NCBI GenBank assembly: GCA_903917955.1
Contig: CAIXCO010000088.1
Coordinates: 1-9,814, forward strand
Origin: an uncultured Chlorobiaceae bacterium
GTDB taxonomy: Bacteria > Bacteroidota > Chlorobiia > Chlorobiales > Chlorobiaceae
DNA length: 9,814 bases
Direction: 5' to 3'
A program made the position numbers and the translations under genes. The notes below the pieces were generated by a model that was not told the DNA's origin, searched no databases, and saw only the letters and a list, made by a program, of their open reading frames with translations. The first letter of the stretch is position 1; each line of letters opens with the position of its first letter. Shown here in pieces: positions 1-6,080 of this stretch.

Positions 1-499
1 ATTGAAGGTTGGTTTCAACGACAAGGCCATTGTCGAAGCGACGAAATACTTCGGCTATTTTGCGCTCGTCAGCAATCAGGCCATGAAGACCTTCACGGCG
101 TTGGAAGACTATCGACTGCGTGAAAAGATAGAGGAGGTCTTCGCCGTGGTGAAGGGAGGCTTTGATGGAGCACGACCGCGCACATGGTATCCTGACAACC
201 TGCGGGGAAGGCAATTCGTACAGTTTGTATCACTGGGGTATCATTGCTTCCTGACCAAGAAAATCAAGGAAATGCGGGCAGGGCTTGGAAAGAACGGAAG
301 CGAAAAAACCAAAGCGCTTGTCAATCTCGAAAAAAAATTGGACCAGTGGCTTGAGCAACGCTCTCTCGCTCAGATTCTGGATTGGTTCGACTGCATTGAA
401 ACGACTCACGTGCGAACTGTCATGGGCAACTACCGCTGGTCTACCGAATCAGTAGCCAGAGATCGGCTGTTCATGGAATATCTGGGAGTGACCTCCTGA
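1..499 (+). CDS. IS4-superfamily transposase, C-terminal part (5' end outside window)
   Basis: This is the C-terminal part of a DDE transposase, which would cut and rejoin the ends of its insertion sequence. The reading frame is open to the left edge, so the true start and the first two catalytic Asp residues lie outside the window; the TTG at 2 is not a real start. About 165 residues are visible. Around residues 37-51 the text E-D-Y-R-L-R-E-K-I-E-E-V-F-A-V-V-K fits the Y-x2-R-x3-E-x6-K (YREK) signature of IS4-type transposases exactly, and its Glu supplies the third catalytic acid. The rest (W-Y-P-D-N-L-R-G-R-Q-F then a hydrophobic F-V-S-L-G-Y-H-C-F-L) fits the post-catalytic helix of the IS4/IS1634 group. 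The element's right end should lie in 500-543, before the antitoxin gene, but the left end is not visible for comparison, so no terminal repeat can be called. Confidence 0.85.
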   Translation, partial: LKVGFNDKAIVEATKYFGYFALVSNQAMKTFTALEDYRLREKIEEVFAVVKGGFDGARPRTWYPDNLRGRQFVQFVSLGYHCFLTKKIKEMRAGLGKNGSEKTKALVNLEKKLDQWLEQRSLAQILDWFDCIETTHVRTVMGNYRWSTESVARDRLFMEYLGVTS

Positions 500-530
500 T
501 AGTGTGCGTTTTATCCGACTTTCAGGATAC

Positions 531-536
531 AAGGAG
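531..536 (+). promoter_or_regulatory. Ribosome binding site deciding the antitoxin start
   Basis: AAGGAG lies 7 bases before the ATG at 544. It is one of the few clear Shine-Dalgarno sites in the window and favours ATG 544 over the in-frame GTG at 502, which sits only two bases after the transposase stop codon. Confidence 0.6.
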
Positions 537-543
537 ATTGAAG

Positions 544-774
544 ATGCACGCAATAGAATTTGAAACTACATCTCATAAGCATACTATTCGCTTGCCTGAT
601 AGCGTTCCTGATGGCGTTCTCCTGCGAGTATTACTGCTTTCTGAGGTACCGCTTGCCAAACCGATTGAGCGCAATCTCAAAGAACTGCTTGCGTCCGTAA
701 CAGAAGGCATGACTGATGCCGACACTGAGCGTCCGCGAGATTTAGGTCGAGAGGTGACAGAATGGGTTGCCTGA
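544..774 (+). CDS. VapB-like type II antitoxin
   Basis: A 76-residue protein, starting at ATG 544 behind AAGGAG. The N-terminus (M-H-A-I-E-F-E-T-T, then a short T-I-R-L-P-D-S strand) resembles the small antitoxins that pair with PIN-domain toxins. The rest is charged, ending D-L-G-R-E-V-T-E-W-V-A. Its stop overlaps the start of the PIN gene by 13 bases, the usual antitoxin-first, translationally coupled layout. Known for the family: the antitoxin binds and blocks the VapC ribonuclease and represses its own promoter. The assignment rests mainly on size, position and N-terminal look, because no diagnostic fold can be proven by eye. The partner toxin is broken here, so this may be an orphan antitoxin that can still protect against related VapC toxins. 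It starts directly after the insertion sequence, so its promoter may lie inside or at the edge of that element. Confidence 0.65.
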   Translation: MHAIEFETTSHKHTIRLPDSVPDGVLLRVLLLSEVPLAKPIERNLKELLASVTEGMTDADTERPRDLGREVTEWVA

Positions 775-816
775 TTGATACCAACATTTTATCGGAGCTT
801 CAAAAAGGCGTAAGGG
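735..816 (+). repeat. Direct repeat, copy 1 (vapB end / vapC start)
   Basis: About 82 bases covering the last antitoxin codons and the first 18 or so vapC codons recur at 1878-1959 in the same orientation, with roughly one mismatch per ten bases. The repeats lie 1143 bases apart and flank the protease gene. Confidence 0.8.
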
Positions 817-1025
817 CAGATATTGGCGTCAAGAGCTGGTATGATAATTGCGATCCCGACGAGTTGTATCTTTCGGTATTGGTTGTTGGTGAAATTCGTC
901 AAGGCATTGAGCGTTTGCGACGAAGCGACCCTATACAAGCTGAGCGTCTTGAAAACCGACTCATCGAAGTGCGAACCATGATGCAAGGCCGTATATTGAC
1001 AAGGACGCCGCAAACGAGCTTTTAG
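762..1025 (+). pseudogene. vapC: VapC-type PIN-domain toxin, C-terminally truncated
   Basis: The 87-residue frame opens with M-G-C-L-I-D-T-N-I-L-S-E-L, the first PIN-domain strand with catalytic Asp6, and carries the second conserved acid (Glu44) in V-V-G-E-I-R-Q-G-I-E-R-L. PIN toxins of this type are about 130-140 residues long and need two further acidic residues in the C-terminal half. Here similarity stops near residue 79 (M-Q-G-R-I-L), and after eight unrelated residues comes a stop, so the RNase active site is incomplete and the protein is probably inactive. A different frame from about 992 reads I-D-K-D-A-A-N-E, like the stretch that normally follows I-L-P in this family; a small deletion there is a possible cause, but the text after it is not PIN-like. 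A second copy of the gene's first 16-19 codons lies at 1905. Confidence 0.75.
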
Positions 1026-1073
1026 ACAAGAGAAAAAAAGAAGAGGACGACACTGACAACCCAGAAGCTGGCA

Positions 1074-1805
1074 ATGGCGAAAGCGAAACCACATCCCCCC
1101 ACCCCCCCGACATCCATGCCTGTAACCCTCAGTTTCATTCCCGAAAAGGGTCACCTCATGCTCCCAATCGGCGACAGGATGGCTCTTATCGATACCGGTT
1201 CCCCGACCAGTATTTCTTCTCTTCCATTCGACTTTGGCGGTACCCTTCACACTCCGCCCAGTCAGATGATGGGTATTACGACAAAGGAATTAGGTGATCT
1301 TGCGGGTATCCAAATCGATATCCTCATCGGTTGCGACATCCTTTCAGAATACAAAATCAGGATTCGCTGGCAGGACCATTGTATTGATATAGGCAACGAG
1401 ACGCCAGACGGTGTCACCGTCGATGCTATGGACTCGATGATGGGGTGCCCGATTTTCCCTCTTCGAATAGATAACCGAGAGACAAAAGCGATATTTGACA
1501 CAGGGGCTCATCTCTCCTATATCTCCCCTGCACTCATCGCAGGAATCCCACAGTCAGGAGAAAAAGAGGACTTTCACCCGATTAACGGCCACTTCACCGC
1601 TCCGACCTATAACGTCGAAACTGCCCTTGGTGGTAAAAACTTTACGATGGTGTACGGAACGCTCCCTGGTCTACTCGGTATGTCTACCGATATGGCCATG
1701 AGTATGAGTGGTTCCTCCGCCGTCATAGGCACTCAACTTCTTGAGTACTTTGACTGCACACTCTCATGGAAGGAAGGCACAATATCATGGAGCCCAAATA
1801 GGTAA
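1074..1805 (+). CDS. Retropepsin-like aspartic protease with two DTG lobes
   Basis: A 243-residue soluble protein with no signal peptide or membrane segment. It has two half-sites in one chain. Lobe 1 has A-L-I-D-T-G-S-P-T-S (DTG at 40-42) followed by I-L-I-G-C-D-I-L (83-90). Lobe 2 has A-I-F-D-T-G-A-H-L-S (DTG at 142-144) followed by A-V-I-G-T-Q-L-L (216-223). D-T-G plus a later hydrophobic-hydrophobic-Gly is the hallmark of the retropepsin fold; single-lobe retropepsins must dimerise, whereas two lobes in one chain would make an internal pepsin-like active site. Each lobe ends with a similar E-Y, then W, then alternating hydrophobics, so an internal duplication is likely. No good ribosome site precedes ATG 1074. 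ATG 1116 (Met15) is an alternative that drops a Pro-rich leader encoded by a poly-C tract. The substrate is unknown. It could cleave a host protein, and nothing ties it functionally to the toxin remnants around it. Confidence 0.75.
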   Translation: MAKAKPHPPTPPTSMPVTLSFIPEKGHLMLPIGDRMALIDTGSPTSISSLPFDFGGTLHTPPSQMMGITTKELGDLAGIQIDILIGCDILSEYKIRIRWQDHCIDIGNETPDGVTVDAMDSMMGCPIFPLRIDNRETKAIFDTGAHLSYISPALIAGIPQSGEKEDFHPINGHFTAPTYNVETALGGKNFTMVYGTLPGLLGMSTDMAMSMSGSSAVIGTQLLEYFDCTLSWKEGTISWSPNR

Positions 1806-1806
1806 T

Positions 1807-1959
1807 ATGTGGACATTGCAGTTTAAATATATTGAACCGCCCATAGCCATGATCGAAAACATGCTCAGCAGCGCTCTGCGAGATTTAGGTCAAAAGGTGA
1901 CATAATGGGTTTCCTGATTGATACCAACATTTTGTCGGAGCTTCAAAAAGGCGGAAGAG
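1807..1959 (+). pseudogene. Second vapBC remnant (antitoxin tail plus vapC start)
   Basis: The frame from ATG 1807 ends L-R-D-L-G-Q-K-V-T and stops at 1905, matching the antitoxin tail D-L-G-R-E-V-T of the upstream pair. The ATG at 1905 overlaps that stop and reads M-G-F-L-I-D-T-N-I-L-S-E-L-Q-K-G, matching the upstream VapC apart from Cys3/Phe3. Similarity ends near 1959, seven bases before the rmuC stop codon on the other strand; beyond it the frame is just rmuC read backwards. Only about 30 antitoxin-like and 18 toxin codons remain, so neither product can work. Residues 1-20 of the 1807 frame do not resemble the upstream antitoxin. Confidence 0.7.
1878..1959 (+). repeat. Direct repeat, copy 2 (vapB end / vapC start)
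   Basis: Partner of 735-816. The longest exact matches are the 21 bases beginning at CCTGATTGATACC and the 19 bases beginning at TCGGAGCTTC. The right limit abuts the 3' end of rmuC. Confidence 0.8.
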
Positions 1960-1965
1960 CAAGCA

Positions 1966-3432
1966 TCAATCCCCATGTTCATCATCACTCAAGTCAGCGC
2001 CCTCATCTACCGGCAAGAGCATCTTCACTTCAGCGGCATCCAATAACTCAACATTCCGAAGCTTGCGCTGGATCGCTTTTGTCCGCTTGCCCATAACGTC
2101 GTCCAGTTGGTTAAGGCCAGTTTGAATGTTTTTTTGCGCTTTTTGCATGAGGCCGCCAAAGGTCTCAAATTCCGTTTTAACCGCTGCGAGCACTCTCCAA
2201 ACCTCGCTACTTCTCTTCTGGATGGCAAGTGTTCTGAAGCCAATATGAAGGCTGTTTAAAATGGCCGCAAGCGTCGTTGGGCCGGTCACCACAACCTTAT
2301 AGTTCCTTTGCAAGTCATCAAGCAAACTTGCCTTGCGAACCACTTCAGCGTAAATACCCTCAAAAGGCAGGAACATAATGGCAAAGTCGGTGGTATGGGG
2401 TGGGTCGAGATATTTCTCGCCAATATCGCGGGCCATTTTTCTGATAGTGGAGTCGAGGTTCTTTTGAGCCGTTTCGATTTCAGTGAGGTCAGCGCGATCG
2501 TAGGCGTTCTGCAACTGTTCGTACACCTCTTTCGGGAACTTGGCATCCACCGGTAACCAGACCTGTGCGTTATCCTCATCCCTTCCTGGCAGTTTGATGG
2601 CAAACTCAACCAGGTCGTTACTCCCCTGTTTGGTTTTAACATTGGCCTCATACTGATCGGGCGCAAGCACCTGTTCGAGAAGCATCGAGAGCTGGATTTC
2701 GCCGATACCGCCTCGCATCTTGACATTGCTGAGCACTCTTTTCAAGCCGCCAACGTCCTGGGCCAGGGTTTGCATTTCGCCGAGCCCCTTCTGAACCTCA
2801 ATCAACTGCTTGCCAACCGTTTGAAAGCTCTCGCCCAGTCGGTCGCTCAAGGTTTTTTCAAGCTTCTCTTCAACCGTTACCCGGATGCCTTCGAGTTTCT
2901 TTTCCGTATTGAGAACGAGTTCATCCTGTTTCTTGCCCAGCCCCTCAAACTTCTCTCGCTGCAAGTCGTTAAAGGAGTTGATGTTTTTCTCAAACGAGAG
3001 TTGAAAGGCATTGAAAACGCTTGTCAAGGTTTCACGGGTAGCGTTGTTATCAGCTTTCGCCTGATCATTCAGCTCTTTGAGTTTCAGCTCAACTTTAGCA
3101 GTGATTTTTTCCAACTGGGCTCCCGTAGTATCGGTGAGTTGCTTTTGCTCGCCTTTCAGCGCCTGAAACCGGGCGTTCTGCTCGGCAGTAAACTCTTTGA
3201 GTGTTGTGTTTAATTCGTTGCGGTTCTCTTGAGCGATACTGGAAATTTCCTGCCGATTTATTCTAAAATCCTCTTTTAAATTACTCTCAATTATTGTCAA
3301 ACTTTTTTGCAGACCAACAAGCATGTTCCCCAGTTCTGGTGACCCATCAACCGATTTGCCGTTATTCATGATGGTCTGTAGCGCTATAAAAAGCAGCAAC
3401 AGGACAACAATTACCAAGAGTGCAATTTCCAT
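1966..3432 (-). CDS. rmuC: DNA recombination protein RmuC
   Basis: A 488-residue RmuC-family protein. Residues 3-20 form an N-terminal membrane anchor (L-L-V-I-V-V-L-L-L-L-F-I-A-L), followed by a long charged coiled-coil region (about 35-225) and then the conserved RmuC core. Family signatures include L-K-R-V-L-S-N-V-K (230-238), W-L-P-V-D-A-K-F-P (292-300), Y-L-D-P-P-H-T-T-D-F-A-I-M-F-L-P (341-356), G-P-T-T-L-A-A-I-L-N-S-L (384-395) and G-F-R-T-L-A-I-Q-K-R-S-S-E-V-W (398-412). Known for the family: loss of RmuC affects recombination at inverted repeats, and the core has a nuclease-like fold, but the exact reaction is unsettled. The C-terminus is short and acidic (D-D-E-H-G-D). The gene is complete. 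It stands alone: its 3' end touches a vapBC remnant and its upstream side holds a protease remnant. It is separated by 134 bases from the cyclase gene on the same strand. Confidence 0.95.
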   Translation of the reverse strand: MEIALLVIVVLLLLFIALQTIMNNGKSVDGSPELGNMLVGLQKSLTIIESNLKEDFRINRQEISSIAQENRNELNTTLKEFTAEQNARFQALKGEQKQLTDTTGAQLEKITAKVELKLKELNDQAKADNNATRETLTSVFNAFQLSFEKNINSFNDLQREKFEGLGKKQDELVLNTEKKLEGIRVTVEEKLEKTLSDRLGESFQTVGKQLIEVQKGLGEMQTLAQDVGGLKRVLSNVKMRGGIGEIQLSMLLEQVLAPDQYEANVKTKQGSNDLVEFAIKLPGRDEDNAQVWLPVDAKFPKEVYEQLQNAYDRADLTEIETAQKNLDSTIRKMARDIGEKYLDPPHTTDFAIMFLPFEGIYAEVVRKASLLDDLQRNYKVVVTGPTTLAAILNSLHIGFRTLAIQKRSSEVWRVLAAVKTEFETFGGLMQKAQKNIQTGLNQLDDVMGKRTKAIQRKLRNVELLDAAEVKMLLPVDEGADLSDDEHGD

Positions 3433-3446
3433 GTGTGATCAACAGT

Positions 3447-3474
3447 GTTATAAAATGACAGCGTCCTTACTCAA
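3447..3474 (-). promoter_or_regulatory. Possible rmuC promoter
   Basis: On the minus strand TTGAGT (3469-3474) and TATAAC (3447-3452) are separated by 16 bases, close to the sigma-70 consensus. The -10 box lies only about 14 bases from the rmuC ATG, so the transcript would be nearly leaderless, and no ribosome site is seen. It overlaps the protease remnant, suggesting that this DNA now serves as promoter. Weak prediction. Confidence 0.3.
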
Positions 3475-3526
3475 AAAGGAGGGCTGGATATCATGGCGGC
3501 CGAACGAAAAGAGTAACTTCGTCTGA
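3461..3526 (+). pseudogene. Remnant of the 3' end of a second aspartic protease gene
   Basis: In the plus-strand frame ending at the TGA at 3524-3526, the codons at 3461-3505 read A-S-L-L-K-K-E-G-W-I-S-W-R-P-N. The last codons of the intact protease (1755-1799) read C-T-L-S-W-K-E-G-T-I-S-W-S-P-N. Nine of 15 residues are identical with no gaps, including K-E-G and I-S-W, and the same place in the protein (the C-terminus) is involved. Similarity fades upstream of 3461, and upstream DNA is the start of rmuC on the other strand, so only the tail survives. It may be a decayed paralogue rather than a direct copy of 1074-1805. Short, so chance cannot be fully excluded. Confidence 0.45.
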
Positions 3527-3566
3527 AAGACTGAACCGGAGATGTCACGCCACTACCAGCCACCTG

Positions 3567-5585
3567 TCATTCCTCATCGTCTGTTTTAAAAACAGTAACA
3601 CGGTTTCCCCCAAGGCTTTTCGAAATATACATGGCATCATCAGCATGCCTTATCAATGTTATCTCATCAGCACCATCATCGGGATAAACTGCAATACCGA
3701 TGCTGCACGATATACTGATTGCATGTCCTTCAATATCGAATGGGAGTTCTAAAATCTTCCGGATTTTCTCCGCAACGACTTCAGCATTCGATATTGGGGC
3801 TATGTGCGGCAGGAGAACAACAAACTCATCGCCGCCGAGACGTGCGATTGAATCACTGCTTCGACGCAGGGTTTCCAGAGTGCGCGATGCCACTTGCTGG
3901 AGCACTATATCGCCGATTGCATGACCAAAGGTGTCGTTAACCGGTTTGAAATGGTCCAAATCAAAAATCATCAAAGCCGCCCTGCAATTGTTCCGTCGGC
4001 TTTGGGCCAGGGTAAGCGATATCCGCTCCGAGAGGAGACGCCGGTTCGGTAAACCCGTCAATGCATCGTGCATGGCGAGTTGTTCAGTAAAGCGTTGCTG
4101 ATTGTACAGCCGTATTCGTTCCTCCTCACCAATCTTTTTGGCGATAACTTCCCATGCAGCATCAGCAATAATAGTAAGCCATGTAACATCATCCTCATCA
4201 TAGTTGCCAAGCTTATTGCCAACCCCAAGTATTGCAACAACTTTTTCCTGATGAAAGATGGGAATAAGCACCTCCCTGATAACAGTCGCATGACCTTCTG
4301 GCATCCCTTTTCGAGCAGGGAGTGAGGCAAAATCGTTGTGGATTATTGCCTTTCTTTCCCGTAAAGGGTCTGCCCAGACTCCAGCTTGATCGACACAATA
4401 ATGATTACTCTCCCCTTTTGCTTTGCAAAAAAGGTTTAAGGTGTTGGTAGACCATTGTTGCAGAGTAAGCATTCTCTGATCTTCAGCAACGAAGTGGAAA
4501 AAGGCGATAGAGCTGTCGGTAAGCTGTTCTGCTTTGTCGAGCGTCATTTGCAGAATTTGCTGTATCGACATGGTATCTATGACCTCCAGAAGGGAGATAT
4601 AGAATGCAGTGGCAGTTTCGTGACGCAGCCGTTCGGTAATATCATGAACAACCGTATAAAGCATGGCTTCGCCTGATATGACAATGGTGCTGCTGTAGAC
4701 CTCTACATCTCGAATGGATTTGTCGGCCCTGCGATGACGGAAGAGAAGTGTGTTTGTCTCTTCAATCCAGCTTTGCTCCAAAAAGAATTTGATCTGTTCG
4801 GGCGTCCGGGTAATGATTTCCTCTATGCGCATGGTGCGAAGCTCTTCGATAGACCATCCGTAAAAGTTTGTTGCGGCACGGTTCGCCTCTATAATGAATC
4901 CACTGTCGGGATTGATAATCAGCATAATGGCGGAATGATATTCGAACATGCTTCTGAACCGCTCTTCTTTTTTCTTCAGTTCATCTACGGCTACTCTGGT
5001 ATCGGTGATATCAGTGAGCGTAAGATGGCACCCCTGCAGATTTTCACTGATGATGCCGTCAAGGCGAAATGTCCGCTGTTGTGAGCCGGATTTTTCACTC
5101 ACACCCTTCACAACCATAACCTCGCAATGCTCGTATACTCTGCCGAGGAAGACCCTGTTCATCATGTTATTAAACGCCTGCCTGTCTGCCGAGACAATAA
5201 GTCTGCAAAAACGGGCGCCATTAAGTCGTGAGCGGTCAACAGAGAGAATTTTGGCTGCAGTAAGATTTACTTGCGTTATCGTGCCGTCCGCAGTAAGAGT
5301 CAGGTAGCCGACCGGCGCAAAATCATACAAATCAGCGTAGCGCCTCTGCTCATTCCTGATTTGATCGTATGAATGCTGAAGCTGTTCATTCTGAATCTCA
5401 AGTTCAATCTGGTGAACCGAGAGTTCATGGAGTATTCGCTGCCACTCTGCTTTAGATGTGGGGGAATCAGAAATGAGCCCCCGTTTTTTTTGCAGTTCTT
5501 CAGCCTGCCGCCGTAACTCTGATCGGGCTGATGAATTAGAATTATCCGTCTTCATAGTGCCGCAATTGGTGATGGGTAGTTGCAC
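3567..5585 (-). CDS. PAS-PAS-GAF-GGDEF diguanylate cyclase
   Basis: A 672-residue predicted soluble sensor that would make cyclic di-GMP from two GTP. Order: N-terminal coiled coil (about 20-82); PAS 1 (83-197, beginning Y-A-D-L-Y-D-F-A-P-V-G-Y); a K/E-rich linker; PAS 2 (207-320, with F-Y-G-W-S and the V-V-H-D-I-T-E-R end); GAF (330-485); GGDEF (500-668). The cyclase domain has D-A-L-T-G-L-P-N-R-R (507-516), F-D-L-D-H-F-K-P-V-N-D (541-551) and an intact G-G-D-E-F (584-588). R-S-S-D (575-578) sits exactly five residues before it, the RxxD inhibitory site for product feedback. There is no EAL domain or membrane segment. The PAS and GAF domains suggest an intracellular ligand or redox cue, which cannot be identified by eye. 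The start is GTG 5585 with AAGG nine bases upstream; ATG 5555 (Met11) is a close alternative. No effector or phosphodiesterase gene is adjacent. Confidence 0.93.
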   Translation of the reverse strand: MQLPITNCGTMKTDNSNSSARSELRRQAEELQKKRGLISDSPTSKAEWQRILHELSVHQIELEIQNEQLQHSYDQIRNEQRRYADLYDFAPVGYLTLTADGTITQVNLTAAKILSVDRSRLNGARFCRLIVSADRQAFNNMMNRVFLGRVYEHCEVMVVKGVSEKSGSQQRTFRLDGIISENLQGCHLTLTDITDTRVAVDELKKKEERFRSMFEYHSAIMLIINPDSGFIIEANRAATNFYGWSIEELRTMRIEEIITRTPEQIKFFLEQSWIEETNTLLFRHRRADKSIRDVEVYSSTIVISGEAMLYTVVHDITERLRHETATAFYISLLEVIDTMSIQQILQMTLDKAEQLTDSSIAFFHFVAEDQRMLTLQQWSTNTLNLFCKAKGESNHYCVDQAGVWADPLRERKAIIHNDFASLPARKGMPEGHATVIREVLIPIFHQEKVVAILGVGNKLGNYDEDDVTWLTIIADAAWEVIAKKIGEEERIRLYNQQRFTEQLAMHDALTGLPNRRLLSERISLTLAQSRRNNCRAALMIFDLDHFKPVNDTFGHAIGDIVLQQVASRTLETLRRSSDSIARLGGDEFVVLLPHIAPISNAEVVAEKIRKILELPFDIEGHAISISCSIGIAVYPDDGADEITLIRHADDAMYISKSLGGNRVTVFKTDDEE

Positions 5586-6070
5586 TGTGTCGCCTTGTAT
5601 GGAAGAGAGTACAGTAAAGCCTGTATGTTCGATACGGATTATCTTTTAATTACGCACCTCAATTTATACTTTATTCAACTGTGATCATACTGTTTTTTCC
5701 GGGATTGCAGTTGCACGCCATAGCCATGCACCTGCATGACAACAATTCGTTTCCGGCACCAACGTGCCAGCTATCTGGAATTTCTTCTGCCAATAGGTGC
5801 ACTGTGCTCCCCTTTCTGCGTTAACCACATAGATCACATAACGGTAATTGATGCTATATTTGAGGGCTACTGGGAGTCAACTGCGACACCAAAACAAGGG
5901 TTAAAAACACCTATATGGCGACAACAATCAGTTTTATCTATCATATACGCTGTTCGCGCTCACCAACAACGTACTGCAGGTGCCGCTGGAGGCTCCTCTT
6001 GCTGATATTCCAGGACTGGCTGAGATGATTGAAATTGATCAGCCGAAGTAGCTTGATGTTCCACGTGAAG
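5586..6070. other. 485-base intergenic region with no convincing complete gene
   Basis: This gap separates the start of the cyclase gene from the end of recD2. AT-rich DNA at about 5640-5700 probably holds the cyclase promoter; TATAAA is readable on the minus strand but no good -35 box is spaced correctly. CATGCA-CC-TGCATG at 5725-5738 is a small perfect palindrome. An open plus-strand frame at 5736-6005 looks like chance: its composition is not protein-like, it has no ribosome site, and it overlaps the better tail frame listed separately. Confidence 0.5.
5905..6051 (+). pseudogene. Possible C-terminal remnant of an unrecognised gene
   Basis: From just after a stop at 5902 to the TAG at 6049-6051, one plus-strand frame is open for 48 codons without a start codon. 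It reads K-H-L-Y-G-D-N-N-Q-F-Y-L-S-Y-T-L-F-A-L-T, then V-P-L-E-A-P-L-A-D-I-P-G-L-A-E-M, ending I-E-I-D-Q-P-K. The regular mix of hydrophobic and acidic residues looks more like real protein than the other frames here, and it ends just before the convergent recD2 stop. I do not recognise the family. It may be the tail of a decayed gene or simply chance. Confidence 0.25.
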
Positions 6071-6080
6071 CTATTCGCCT
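6041..6080. terminator. Imperfect hairpin between convergent gene ends
   Basis: AGCCGAAGTAGCTT (6041-6054) can pair with AAGCTATTCGCCT (6068-6080), giving 12 pairs with one bulge and one C-C mismatch around a 13-base loop. It spans the recD2 stop (6071-6073) and the stop of the putative plus-strand tail. There is no clear T-run on either side, so a terminator role is only suggested by position. Confidence 0.25.

Noticed and set aside
789..1250. Open minus-strand frame of 153 codons across the toxin remnant and protease start
   Set aside because: Opposite to the PIN and protease frames, which have recognisable motifs; low-complexity, Arg/Gly/Cys-rich product of no family.
2025..3213. Several open frames on both strands inside rmuC
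   Set aside because: All are shadows of the strongly conserved RmuC frame.
3323..3526. 67-codon plus-strand frame as an independent gene
   Set aside because: Its first 40 or so codons are rmuC read backwards; only the last part shows similarity, and that is to the protease tail, so it is treated as a remnant.
5736..6005. 89-codon plus-strand frame after the cyclase gene
   Set aside because: No ribosome site, no recognisable motif, and it overlaps a frame with more protein-like composition.
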